Assembly: GCA_023376005.1 (NCBI GenBank)
Contig: CM042162.1
Location: 89,135,425-89,199,424 of the forward strand
Origin: Doryteuthis pealeii
Taxonomy: Eukaryota > Mollusca > Cephalopoda > Myopsida > Loliginidae
Reading direction: 5' to 3'
Length of the DNA stretch: 64,000 nt
The position numbers and the translations under genes were made by a program. Shown here in pieces: positions 10,905-20,699 of this stretch (within the stretch, counting starts at the first letter, position 1; each line of letters begins with the position of its first letter). Below the pieces are notes generated by a model. The model was not told where the DNA came from. It saw only the letters and a program-made list of their open reading frames with translations, and did no database searches.

Positions 10905-10945
10905 GTAACCCTGACGATTCAGATGATGAAACTCGACTAGGTTAC
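10905..10945 (+). ncRNA. Hammerhead-ribozyme-like motif, second family
   Basis: Helix I is GTAACC (10,905-10,910) with GGTTAC (10,940-10,945), six perfect pairs. The core CTGACGA (10,911-10,917) matches CUGANGA. Helix II is very short (UUC/GAU around AGAU). GAA is at 10,928-10,930, helix III is ACT/ACT around CG with one mismatch, and A17 is at 10,939. The mirror copy at 11,024-11,062 repairs the helix III mismatch (ACTCGAGT). The weak helix II is the main doubt. Confidence 0.5.
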
Positions 10946-10960
10946 TTTATATCCATTTCT

Positions 10961-11010
<50 letters not shown>

Positions 11011-11062
11011 AAATGGATATAAAGTAACCTACTCGAGTTTCATCATCTGAATCGTCAGGGTT
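10908..11062. repeat. Near-perfect inverted repeat around (TA)n
   Basis: Arms of about 55 bp (10,908-10,964 and 11,007-11,062) flank a pure TA run. Both arms carry a hammerhead-like motif, in opposite orientation. Confidence 0.9.
11024..11062 (-). ncRNA. Hammerhead-like motif, mirror copy
   Basis: On the minus strand it has AACC, CTGACGA, a weak helix II, GAA, the self-complementary ACTCGAGT helix III, A17, then GGTT. Helix I keeps four pairs because the arm ends here. Confidence 0.45.
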
Positions 11063-11135
11063 TTTGTTTTTTGTTTTTTGTTTTGTAAACTCATTTGACT
11101 TTCCTCTCCGACCCAAACAACTACGGGAGTGAATG

Positions 11136-11184
11136 AGCTCTGATGATGATTTTTGTAAAATCGAAATATTGATCAGTATCAGCT
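11136..11184 (+). ncRNA. Hammerhead ribozyme candidate with intact core
   Basis: This is the best ribozyme candidate in the window. Helix I is AGCT (11,136-11,139) with AGCT (11,181-11,184). The core CTGATGA (11,140-11,146) is complete. After one extra U come helix II GATTTT/AAAATC (11,148-11,153 and 11,157-11,162) and GAA (11,163-11,165). Helix III is ATATT/AGTAT around GATC, with the expected A15.1-U16.1 pair, and C17 is at 11,180. An extra base after A9 is a deviation I believe is tolerated in some natural hammerheads. A TATTGTCGGATTCATTCC box and a TA tail follow at 11,250-11,335. Confidence 0.6.
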
Positions 11185-11249
11185 ATGAATATATTATAAA
11201 TTGTTTTCTTCTTTAACAGCATTGTGTGATGTTTTCATTCCACCTTTTC

Positions 11250-11282
11250 TTACTCATATTGTCGGATTCATTCCTTTCTTTT

Positions 11283-11323
<41 letters not shown>

Positions 11324-11335
11324 TATATATAATTA
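11250..11335 (+). repeat. 3' box plus (TA)n tail
   Basis: CATATTGTCGGATTCATTCC sits just upstream of an interrupted TA run, about 70-100 bp after the hammerhead candidate. The distance and box match those in the 35.4-kb element. Confidence 0.7.
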
Positions 11336-11974
11336 ATACCATGTACGTCATATAATGATTAGTTTGAAGGCCTGGTGGACAATTTGAGTTAAAGTTTACT
11401 TTCGATTGAATAAAGTGATGAGAAATGTTGCATTTTGAGTTGTAGGAAATCTATTTCTGTAGAGCTGCAGAGAAGTTCGTTTAAAGTGTGTATGTATTTT
11501 GAACTGCTTGATATTGATATTTTATTGATACATCGTGAACACTATTCCAGACGGCTGACCACCTCGTAAAAGCAGGTAGAGTAAGAAACCCGAGACAGAC
11601 AATGCAAAACTCATTATATTAAAACAAATAAATGAATGAATGATTTAATTTGGACCTCATTAATTCATGTAAATCTTCAGCTATAATTAATGATGATAAA
11701 AACGACTGTGGCATTGTAAGTGAAAATTAAGATATAATTACAGTGTTATTTTAATCCGACAGGCTTAAAGTTGTCAATACTTGAAAGGCAAGTGTTTTGA
11801 AACAAGACATTTTCTCCATCTATTATAATCATTAGGTGAACTGGTAGAAATACCATGGTGTAATTATCATATATAAATAATTTTGTCTACAAAAGTTTCA
11901 AAAGTTTATTTAAAAATAGAAAATGACAAACAAAACTATTTCAGTCGTTTTATTCTTTGCACAACAACTTATTA
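11336..11974. other. Unassigned AT-rich DNA
   Basis: I recognise no gene or repeat partner. Confidence 0.4.
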
Positions 11975-12680
11975 TACTAGGTGTGTCAAAAAAGTATCGA
12001 GATTTTAGTATTTTGTGACGAACCCTGTATTCTGAAAAAAAAAATAACGTTCCATTCATTATTTTTTTCAGAATACAAGGTGTGTCAAAAAGTATGGAGC
12101 TTTTTTAAAAACTTTTTGACACACCTTGTATTCTGAAAAAATAACGTTCCATTCATTTTTTTTTTCAGAATACAAGGTGTATCAATAAGTATCGAGCTTT
12201 TTTTTACTTTTTGACAAACCTTGTATTCTGAAAAAAAAAATAACATTCTATTCATTATTTTATTTTCAGAATACAAGGTGTGTCAAAAATTATCGAGTTT
12301 TTTGTACTTTTTGACACACCTTGTATTCTGAAGAAAAAAAAACATTCCATTCATTTTTTTTTCAGAATACAAGGTGTGTAAAACGTACCAAGTTTAAAGC
12401 TGTATTTACCAAGATAGAAATGATGAATGAATGGAACGTTATTTTATTTAGAATACAAGGTGTGTAAAAAAAGTACCAAGTACTGAATTTACCAATATAG
12501 AAATAAGGAATGAATGGAACGTCATTTCTTTCAGAATACAAGGTGTGCCATAAAAGTGCCGAGTTTAGAGCTGTATTTACGTAGATAGAAATGAAGAAAG
12601 AATGGAACTTTTTTTTTTCAGAATATAAGGTGTCAAAAAGTACAGATAATCTCGATACTTTTTTAACACACCTTGTATAC
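11975..12680. repeat. Tandem array of hairpin units (CAAGGTGTGTCAAAAAG)
   Basis: Units of about 80-100 bp carry CAGAATACAAGGTGTGTCAA, then AAGTATCGAG, then the complement TTTTTGACACACCTTGTATT, separated by a poly-A/T and CGTTCCATTCATT spacer. About a dozen half-sites are seen. From 12,360 on the units lose the second half of the hairpin and gain GTATTTACCAAGATAGAAAT. The motif resembles transposon TIRs of the mariner type, but no transposase is present. Confidence 0.8.
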
Positions 12681-13080
12681 CCACATATGCACATTAATGG
12701 GTATGTCCCAATCCTCATGAATACGGTAGTATTATGCTGAGGGAATAGTTTATGATGAGGAAAAGTACGAATTCAATTTTTGATTTTACTGATGAAATGA
12801 TATAATTTGATTAAAATTAATCGATTCGCGGGTTTTGCCATAGTTCTTCAAGAATAAAAAAAAAAGTCTTAAGTCGCACGATGTTTAAAAATTCCAGTAC
12901 GAATATTTATAATATCCTGAGAGATTCTCTTTGTTTTCGGATGTATATATCAGAATAAGATGCAGACTCTCCGTTCAAACCTTTGTCGTATTCACACCTT
13001 TCTTTAGCAAGGCGTCAATTCAATGATGTAAGATTTTAATTAGATAACACGATGACACGTCATTACACTAAACGGGAATG
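12681..13080. other. Unassigned
   Basis: AT-rich; nothing recognised. Confidence 0.4.
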
Positions 13081-13082
13081 AG

Positions 13083-13290
13083 AAGTGTATCGCCTTTGAA
13101 TTAACGTGTACAATTTCTCAACAAGGAATCGTTAATTAAGGGATATTAATTTGAATTATATGACGAGATAATAACATTATTGATATGTCGGGATGACTCT
13201 CTTCGTCATCAATCTCATCATGGCTTTGTTTCGTGAACGAATAATAACAAGAGAAAGGTCTACGTTAACTGCACTTATGTTCGTAGAATA
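13083..13290 (+). repeat. Duplicated segment, partner at 15,401-15,600
   Basis: Both copies share AAGGAATCGTTAATTAAGGG, ATTAATTTGAATTATATGA and ATGGCTTTGTTTCGT. Direct orientation. Confidence 0.75.
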
Positions 13291-13453
13291 AAACAGCACA
13301 TCCTCGGCACAAAATAACCCAACAAGTGTTGACATGTCATAAAATTAAACCAAGCAAACAACCCATTAAATGGAGCCTCTTCATACAAACCTTTGTCATA
13401 TTCATAAATGGATATACCATTAAACAAAATATCCATTCAGCCAATAATCCCTT

Positions 13454-13859
13454 TGTTGGGATAATCTTCCCTTTGCCTGGAAGTGTTATCTTCCCGCTGG
13501 GTTTCCGTGCCGGCCACCAGGGAGGTCTGGTATTTAAGCGCGGGTTTTGAAACTCCCTGCCTCTTTTGCTACATCTTCTGGAACGACCACATGGGTTAGA
13601 CCATTGTCACTCCCTTCTCGGTGGGGGCTTCTGCTCCCAACGCTATGTAACTCTCCTCGGGTCTTCGGCCCCCATCACTAGTAAGTGATTTTGTATGCAC
13701 GGACTCTCCAGTCCTTTTATCTTTACTGTTGTATGTTTATGTACATGTATTTTACTGTTTCTGTATCTTGTCTTATTTCTGTGCTGTTAGCAATATAAAA
13801 TGTTTTGTCCAACAAATGTGTCAGAGCTGTATGTTCGTGTATTAACCATGAATCTTACA
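13454..13859 (+). mobile_element. Solo-LTR-like segment, family 1, copy 1
   Basis: It runs from TGTTGGGATAATCTTCCC to AATCTTACA, a TG...CA unit of about 406 bp. Inside are CCGTGCCGGCCACCAGG, GGTCTGGTATTTAAGCGC (TATA-like TATTTAA) and CACTAGTAAGTGA. The minus-strand copy at 27,544-28,009 has the same order, and similarity stops after TTACA in both. No second LTR, tRNA-primer site or gag/pol frame is seen next to it. Confidence 0.5.
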
Positions 13860-14249
13860 AGTGTTGACGCCAAGGTGATATCTACACCACCTACACCTTT
13901 GTTAGATGATGGCTCAGTGCCCCTGCATATTTTCGGCGCTAAACCATCCTTACCAATAACACAGGGTGGGGTATTTACCACGTACACCACGTGTACGGAT
14001 TAGGCACAAGGTCCTGTTAATGTTGGACCAGCCACGAACCAAAGCTCATGGAGGCGGGAGCAAAAAATACGTTGATCTCGTCAGTATTCCCCCTCAAGCG
14101 AGGCACCCCAGGCAACGGAAAATAAACATAGCCCTGATAGTTTCAATCGCGGGGGCAGGTGTTGCCTGGGGGAATTCTCCACTGGGTTTAACGTTGTTAA
14201 CTTATGTGGTCCAGGACCAAAGTAAGGAGTCGCCAGCTTATAATTTCTA

Positions 14250-14250
<1 letters not shown>
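13860..14250. other. Unassigned; short open frames only
   Basis: Open frames of 67 and 94 codons (13,800-14,003 and 13,966-14,250, plus strand) have no recognised motif. They may be internal retroelement sequence, given the LTR-like segment just upstream. Confidence 0.35.

Positions 14251-14291
<41 letters not shown>
14251..14291. repeat. (TAA)n microsatellite
   Basis: TAA repeats. Runs of this kind are the tails of the endonuclease-type retrotransposon copies and sit here just before one. Confidence 0.95.
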
Positions 14292-14292
14292 C

Positions 14293-14690
14293 CCAGCAAG
14301 AAGACCAGATCTAGTGTTGATAAACAAAAAAGAAAGAACTTGTCAACTGGTGGATTTTGCAGTCCCAGCAGATCACAGGGTGAAGCTGAAGGAAAATGAA
14401 AAAAATGGACAAATATCTGGACCTTGCCAGAGAACTGAAAAAGTTATGGAATATGAAAGTGAAAGTGATACCAATTGTAGTTGGTGCACTTGGAACGGTC
14501 CCAAAAGGATTGAAAAAGGGTCTGGAAAGTTTGGGAATCAGAGGAAGGATTGAAACCATTCAGAACAATGCACTACTGCAATCTGCCAGAATACTCAGAA
14601 GAGTCCTGGAGACCTGAGGAGACTTGCTGTCACTCAGATTCCAGTAAAATACCATCAGCTAATGCTGATGTGAAAACTCAAAAGGAGTAA
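14293..14690 (+). pseudogene. Restriction-like-endonuclease retrotransposon C-terminus, copy 1
   Basis: This is the 3' end of a non-LTR retrotransposon ORF. The frame from 14,293 gives RRPDLVLINKKERTCQLVDF and then DHRVKLKENEK. It shifts by one at a 7-A run (about 14,398-14,404) and continues as KYLDLARELKKLWNMK, PIVVGALGTVPKGLKKG, IRGRIETIQ and ARILRRVLET, with a stop at 14,615-14,617. The RPD...D pattern is the catalytic part of the restriction-like endonuclease of R2/R4/Dong-type elements. It is 5' truncated, having only about 108 codons, and is followed by a short 3' UTR. Dead copy. Confidence 0.75.
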
Positions 14691-14699
14691 AATAAATAA

Positions 14700-15267
14700 A
14701 TGGGAAGAAAAACAATTATATGGATACTTCAAACCTCAAATTGAAGAGGTTGCACAGAAAAGACTTGTCATCTTGAGCCATTTGGAAGGTCCCATATTTA
14801 ACCAGAGAATGTTGCAGGATGATAACGGTCGTACAATTAAGGAACACGACTATTGATGTACCAGACCTATGCGTTGATTAACAAAAACAAAAGGAAGAAT
14901 TTGCCAACTGGTGAATTTTGCAGTTCCAGTCGACCACAGGTTGAAGTTGAAGGAAAACGAAAAGATGGACAAATACCTGAACCTTGCTAGAGAACTAAAA
15001 AAGCTACAGTATATGAAGTGATACTATTTGTAGTTGATGCACTTGGAACGGCCAAAAAAAATTTGGTAAAAAGACTGGAGAATCTGGAAATCAGAGGAAG
15101 AATTGAGACCATCCAGAATACTGCATTGCGGCAATCTGCTAGAATACTCAGAAGAGTCCTGGAGACCTGATGAGACTTGTCGCTCAGACTCCAGGGAAAT
15201 ACCATCAGCTAACGCTGGTGTGAACAACTATATAATAATAATAATAATAATAATAATATATAATACG

Positions 15268-15299
<32 letters not shown>

Positions 15300-15300
15300 T
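14700..15300 (+). pseudogene. Restriction-like-endonuclease retrotransposon end, copy 2
   Basis: It starts with a piece from further upstream in the ORF (EKQLYGYFKPQIEE, 14,707 on). The decayed endonuclease region follows from about 14,870, and LENLEIRGRIETIQNTAL and ARILRRVLET end at about 15,169. Several frameshifts are present. The tail is (TAA)n then (TAG)n. It lies head-to-tail with copy 1, 5' truncated, as expected for target-primed insertions. Confidence 0.7.
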
Positions 15301-15400
15301 ATAGATTTCCCGTGTGTTTTTGAATACCATCAATAAGATCAATAATGGACCATGTATACAAATACTCTTGGGAAAGGTATGAATCCAGCCAAACTGTATT

Positions 15401-15600
15401 GGGAAGAGAATCTCCTTTGAATTCACGGTTACAACTTCTTAATAAGGAATCGTTAATTAAGGGATATTAATTTGAATTATATGATGAGATAATAACGTTA
15501 TTCCTATGTCGATATGACACTCTTTGTCATCAATATCATAATGGCTTTGTTTCGTAAGCGAAGATTTACAAGAGGGTGGACAACGTTAAACTGCAATCAT
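15401..15600 (+). repeat. Duplicated segment, partner at 13,083-13,290
   Basis: Direct copy of the 13-kb segment, with about 10-15% difference by eye. The two copies bracket the LTR-like segment and the two endonuclease pseudogenes. Confidence 0.75.
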
Positions 15601-15702
15601 TTACGTGGTGGATAAAGCCAATGCGAAGCAATTAGGAATGGTTGCAGTGACCGCTATGGCTGCTGTGGTTCTACCTTCTGTACATTTTGTCATATGGAAG
15701 CG

Positions 15703-15985
15703 CGTGGTGTAAGGGTATAAAATCATTGGAAATGGACTCGTCGCCCCGAGTTCAAATCTTGGATGTGGTAATTGCATTTCACTTAGCGCTAATACTCTTG
15801 CGAAAGTTATGAATCCTACTCTCCCTCTCCAGCTATGGATAAATAGTAGGGCAGACTAGGCTCTTTAACCTTGGTTAGGCAACTGGTCTAGGAGAAGGAA
15901 AACTCTGAATTCAAACCTGTTGAAATCCGATTAAGAAATTGACCTTGTGTCACATCCTGCTCGTTTCTTCATTGATCATTGAGGG
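15703..15985 (+). repeat. SINE-B (tRNA-derived)
   Basis: Head CGTGGTGTAAGGGTATAA, B-box-like GAGTTCAAATC, body as in the 7,333 copy, and end CACATCCTGCTCG. Confidence 0.8.
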
Positions 15986-16640
15986 TCAACCTTGGACGTG
16001 GTTCTTGAGGATGATCGTGCGTCTTTTTTTTAAAGTGTTACATAATAGGTATAGCATATAATTTTTGTAACACTGTATGTTTCAAGTGACTCCATATTTT
16101 TCTTGGTTGGTAGCCTTCCGTCTACGAGAGATGATGGAGCAGTGTCAATTTTTTTCTTCTTGGAACTACATAGCCTGGGCGGGTTCGCATGGAGGATAAG
16201 CTGTTGCCGACGCAGCAAATCTCCCCTCTCCTAACTGCTGCTGTAAGGAAAGGTAAGGCATCAATGCAGTTTGGCAACGGTAGTGTCGTAGGAGTTGATG
16301 GGCACCACTGGATTTCAGCATCACGCCACCTTTAGGGGCTCCGACTCCTGATTTGTTTTCGGGCTTTACTCCCCTAGTCTTTCGTTGAAAGGCAGCAGAG
16401 GTTTTGTGTCAGACTTTTCCTTGACTTTGATGGGTTGCCGATCAAGGCTAAAGAGCCCTTTTTAACCCATTTGGGAGATCCATGCGAGTAGCAGGTATGC
16501 AATCCTACTGCTATTGGTGTTCCTGAGAAAAGAAATGAGATTAGGTATACGATATATTTTGCATTTGTGTACCAGATAAGTAATAATACCTTCAGGTCAA
16601 TTTTTCTGAGGGAAGGTATGGGTAAGTCACTAGAGTCGTT
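15986..16640. other. Unassigned, partly GC-richer
   Basis: Around 16,200-16,520 the composition is less AT-rich than its surroundings (GGGCACCACTGGATTTCAGC, GGGGCTCCGACTCC). No frame or repeat partner was recognised. Confidence 0.4.
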
Positions 16641-16674
16641 AATATGGTTCTAATGTTCTCTGTGTTTATACACA

Positions 16675-16950
16675 TATATTTTGGAAGGATATGTGCTTAA
16701 TTGAAGACATACTAATTTGAAAATTAATTAGTTAATATATGTTCAAATGTAAGGCTAAACAAATCGAGAAAATGCAATCCCTGTATGTACATTTCGACCA
16801 AATTTCGACCAAATGTACAGGGATTGACATTTTCTCGATTTGTTTAGCCTTACATTTGAACATATATACCCGCCTAAATTCATTAATTATTAACTAATTA
16901 ATTTTCAAAATTAGGTATGATTTTAATTAAGCACATATCCTCCAAAAATT
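16675..16950. repeat. Fold-back (MITE-like), arms ~120 bp
   Basis: The arms meet near 16,800 with almost no loop. Core: ACATTTCGACCAAATTTCGA. The inner ~60 bp pair almost perfectly; outer parts (AGGATATGTGCTTAATT / AATTAAGCACATATCCT) are also inverted. It has no coding capacity. Confidence 0.85.
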
Positions 16951-17251
16951 GTCGGTAAATAAAACCATATAAAAAATAAACACATCGTTTGTTTACTTTC
17001 ATACACACATATGCACATGTATACGTGAAACACGCTCATTTATGTATACGTGTGGTTATACAAATGTTGTTGAATTCTCTAAGTTTCGACTTAGTATAAG
17101 TCCACATTCCATTTGATACTAAAATCCGGCTTGGAAATATCTTAAGGCTATAAGCTTCTGTATCAATTTGTTGCTTGTCAGGGATAAGTCAACGGAGGGG
17201 GAGAAGTCTATTACCTCGTGGGTACATGAAAATGAAAAAGATTAACATGTT

Positions 17252-17790
17252 GTATTGTTCTCACCCGGAAGAGGAATCTTCCGACAGAGGGACAAAGAGA
17301 AGGATAAAAATATTTATTTAAAAAGAAAGGGAACGCGGAAGAGAGGTTTTCCGGTCAAGGAAGCAAGGAGAAGATAAAGAAATATATAACAAATGTCCGT
17401 TATCAGATCAAAAGATAAAAATGCGTAGGCATATTAGCGGATGTAAAGACCAGATCAAAAGATAAAGATGCGTATGCGTGTTTATCAATATAAAGGCCAG
17501 AGGATTCGAGCCGAAAGTCATACAGAAGACTCGGATCAGAGAACAAGTGAGGATAGCCGTCACGGTCCATCACGGCCGAGAAGCTGTGAGACCCCTTCCG
17601 CCTCACCAACCCATCCCAGCAGCAGCCAAGAAGATGACTTCGTCTCCTGTCAACCATCGGGGATTTCCACTGTGAACACTCGTCGCCACCCACGCACAGC
17701 CGAGGAAGAAGAAAAAGTCAAAACTTCCTACTATACACATGTGTTGTGGTTTCTTATCTTATCAATCTAAGTAGACAATATACACTAGCG
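17252..17790 (+). mobile_element. LTR-like segment, family 2, copy 2
   Basis: It is homologous to 1,667-2,075 in its first ~180 bp (CCCGGAAGAGGAATCTTCCG, TATATAACAAATGTCCG). The downstream part differs, with a GC-richer stretch from 17,510. The open frames at 17,468-17,770 (100 codons, Ser/Arg-rich) and on the opposite strand have no recognised domain. Confidence 0.35.
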
Positions 17791-18234
17791 ATATCAATTT
17801 GATATCACCACGGAACAAATAAGTAGAACAAACAAAAAAGTAATAAACATAAAATTATAAAAAATTCTTGAACAGAAATGTGACGTTTTTTTCTCTACTT
17901 GCCAAACTTGAAGCTTGAAGTCAGACCTTCCAATGGTCACTTAATTGCATTTTAATATTAAAATCCGGCTTGGGAATATCTTAAGTTATTTTTCTTAGAA
18001 CGCGTATATTACAGATATCTAATAATCTTTCTTCTATCTTTATGTCTGTTTCTTTAATATATCTAAGTTTTGTCTGACATTAAATACATATATATATATC
18101 TCAGACACATATCAATAAAAAAGAGATCAGATGATCCTGTTAATAAACAAAAAAAAACTTACTTTGAGGCAAATCAAATCTGGAATAATAATTAAAGTAA
18201 AATAAAAAGAAATGATCAGACACACAGACATAAG
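17791..18234. other. Unassigned AT-rich DNA
   Basis: AAAATCCGGCTTGG-A-ATATCTTAAG occurs here (about 17,960) and at about 17,125, a short direct repeat. Nothing else was recognised. Confidence 0.4.
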
Positions 18235-18335
18235 CACGCACACACACACACACACACACTTGCACACACAAGCACGCACACATACAAACTTACACACACA
18301 AACACACACATAAACAAGCACCCCCAACCACACAC
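18235..18335. repeat. Imperfect (CA)n microsatellite
   Basis: CA repeats with GCACGCACA interruptions. Confidence 0.9.
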
Positions 18336-18402
18336 AGAATTTGGAAAACCCAGACAGAACAATTTGAGCAACTGCTAGCACCACTTCAGTTCGAGTATTC
18401 TT

Positions 18403-18440
18403 CTGATGATGGGATTTTTCATCCCGAAATATTAAGAATA
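18403..18440 (+). ncRNA. Decayed hammerhead-like motif
   Basis: CTGATGA (18,403-18,409), one extra U, helix II GGGAT/ATCCC around TTTTC, then GAA and A. A helix-III-like TATT/AATA follows, but U16.1, the cleavage base and helix I are not conserved. Probably inactive. Confidence 0.35.
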
Positions 18441-18563
18441 AGTAACAGGTTAACAAACAACATCATAGTTACCTTCTTTTTTCTTTACACTTGCATTGTG
18501 ACAGCCTTCAAAACCAACCAACAAACCAATATAAACACAATGATCCAAGCAAATTACAAAACC

Positions 18564-18566
<3 letters not shown>

Positions 18567-18610
<44 letters not shown>

Positions 18611-18622
18611 TATATATATATA
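18567..18622. repeat. (TA)n microsatellite
   Basis: Tail of the minus-strand SINE-B next to it. Confidence 0.95.
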
Positions 18623-18885
18623 CCAACCCCTCTGTACGGACAAGATGTGACACAAGGTCATTTTCCCAAGCGGCGTTTAACAGATTTGAATTCAGATTTT
18701 TTCTTTTTCTAGACTGGTTGCCTAATCAAGGTTAGAGAGCCTAGTTGCCCAACTATTTACCAATAGCTGGAGGGAGAGTAAATTGATGCATACCTTTCCC
18801 AAGGGTATTAGCGCTATAAGAAATGCAAACAGCCTCGCCCAGATGAGTCTATTTCCTACAACTCTAACCATTACACCATCACCTC
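18622..18885 (-). repeat. SINE-B (tRNA-derived), minus
   Basis: Inverted SINE-B: TACCAACCCCTCTGTACGG at the tail side, AACCATTACACCATCACC at the tRNA-like head. Confidence 0.8.
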
Positions 18886-18939
18886 CTGCATTAAATTATA
18901 TGATATAATTAAGTTGTTCTTCTATTATTTACATTGTGT

Positions 18940-19520
18940 ACAATAGCAAAAAAACACTCTACGGGCGGTGTAAAAATTATTTTTTGAAACATATTACTTA
19001 GGGGAGGGTGTTTGTTTTGTTTTACAACAGACGGCAATAATCTTTTTTTTTAAGAATACACTCACATAATTCTACAATGAAATTGAACGAATATCTTAAT
19101 TTTAGTTGAAAAAAAAAATATCTCGATTTTTCGACGTACAAAAAGCACGTATAAATGTTGTTTTTTTTTATCACGCTCTTTTGTAAAAAAATGTAAACAG
19201 ATCTTTAAAATCTTATATTTTTTTAAATACTGGACATAAAAATAGTTTTCCTGGCAAAATTCAAATACACTTGGTTTCTTTCTAATAAAATCAAGTTTCT
19301 AATAGTTAAATTCAGATTGATTCAAACAAGGTTGTTTTTGTATTGACGATTTTGGGTAATGTGACGTAGTTTCGGTTACAGACAAAAAGACCGAATCTCT
19401 ATTATTTATACTTTATGATATATATCGATACTTTTGGTAATTGTGACGTAGGTAGTGACGTAGTTTCGGTTACAGACAAATAGACACCGAATCTTTATTA
19501 TTAATAGATAATAGATGTGA
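18940..19520 (+). repeat. Dispersed repeat Rep-3, copy
   Basis: Starts CAATAGCAAAAAAACACTC and GGGCGGTGTAAAAATTATT, ends in two GTGACGTAGTTTCGGTTAC blocks (19,371 and 19,460 regions), so the end is duplicated. Compare 32,059-32,705. Confidence 0.6.
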
Positions 19521-20002
19521 CGTTACAAAACTTAACTAAGTAGTATAAATATGCATTGGAAAACTAGTACGAACTAAAAATGTACTCTACTATGTCAAAG
19601 TTCAAATTTCTCAAGTCGAGCGCATCAAATTATTTAGAAAGTGGATATATTTTAGAAAAGTTAGTAAAGTCTTAGTTAGAAAACTATAATTACTTCATCC
19701 ACGTTTATTTTTTTGTGGGAGGGAGGAGGGACTTTTAATTCACCTACTTCCGTTATTTTTTTGCCCGTTCTGTTCGTATCGTCTATTCCCCAAATCCATT
19801 TTGGTTCAATTCTTGATTCAATTTATCGCTTTTAATTAGTAGAAACCTCTTCACATGTTAATTACAAAAAAATGTCCTATCTGTCTCGCTAAATTCACGG
19901 CCTTTCAATATTTCTTTTGTCTTTTCTTTACTTTTGGTTTTTTTTTTTAGATTAGATTTTTCACCACTCAGAATTAATTATCATTAAGATTCTTTTCGAA
20001 AT

Positions 20003-20692
20003 ATGGCTTCTTCTTCTTCTTCTTCTTCTTCTTCTTCTTCTTCTTCTTCTTCTTCTTCTTCTTCTTCAACTTCTTTTCTTCTTCTTCTTCTTCTTCTTCT
20101 TCTTCTTCTTCTTCTTCTTCTTCTTCTTCTTCTTCTTCTTCTTCTTCTTCTTCTTCTTCTCTCCTTCTTCTTCTTCTTCTTCTTCTTCTTCTTCTTCTTC
20201 TTCTTCTTCTTCTTCTCTCTCTTCTTCTTCTTCATTTAATGTCATCTTCTTCTTATTCTTCTTTGTTAATGTCATCATCATCATCTTCTTCTTCTTCTCC
20301 TCTTCTTCTTCTTTCAACTTGCCCTTGTTGTTGTTGTTGTTGTCTTCTTCTTCTTCTTCTTCTTCTTCTTTCTTCTTCTTCTTCTTTCAACTTGCCCTTC
20401 TTCTTCTCTTCTTTTTCTTCTTCTTCTTCTTCTTCTTTCAGCTTGCCCTTCTTCTTCTTCTTCTTCTTCTTCTTCTTCTTCTTTCAACTTGCTTTTCTTC
20501 TTCTTCATCTTCTTTCAACTTGCCCTTCTTCTTCTTCTTCTTCTTCTTCTTCTTCTTCTTCTCTTCTTCTTCTTCAACTTACCCTTCTTCCTCTTCTCTT
20601 CTTCTTCTTCTGCATCTTTTTCTTCTTTCAACTTGCCCTTCTTCTTCTTCTTCTTCTTCTTCTTCTTCTTCTTCTTCTTCTTCAAGTAAGTG
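20003..20692. repeat. 690-bp (CTT)n polypyrimidine tract
   Basis: This is almost pure C/T on the plus strand, built of CTT/TTC triplets. From 20,310 it is broken by the repeated insert TCAACTTGCCCTTC (about seven copies). All poly-Ser, poly-Leu, poly-Phe, poly-Lys and poly-Glu frames here come from the triplets and are not genes. A tract this long can form triplex (H-) DNA. Confidence 0.95.
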
Positions 20693-20699
20693 ATGTTTT

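Noticed and set aside
11975..12680. CRISPR-like array
   Set aside because: The regular units are hairpin repeats with nearly identical spacers of poly-A/T; this is animal DNA with transposon-TIR-like units.
18403..18440. A functional hammerhead at 18.4 kb
   Set aside because: Helix II and CTGATGA are excellent, but U16.1, the cleavage base and helix I are missing; kept only as a decayed motif.
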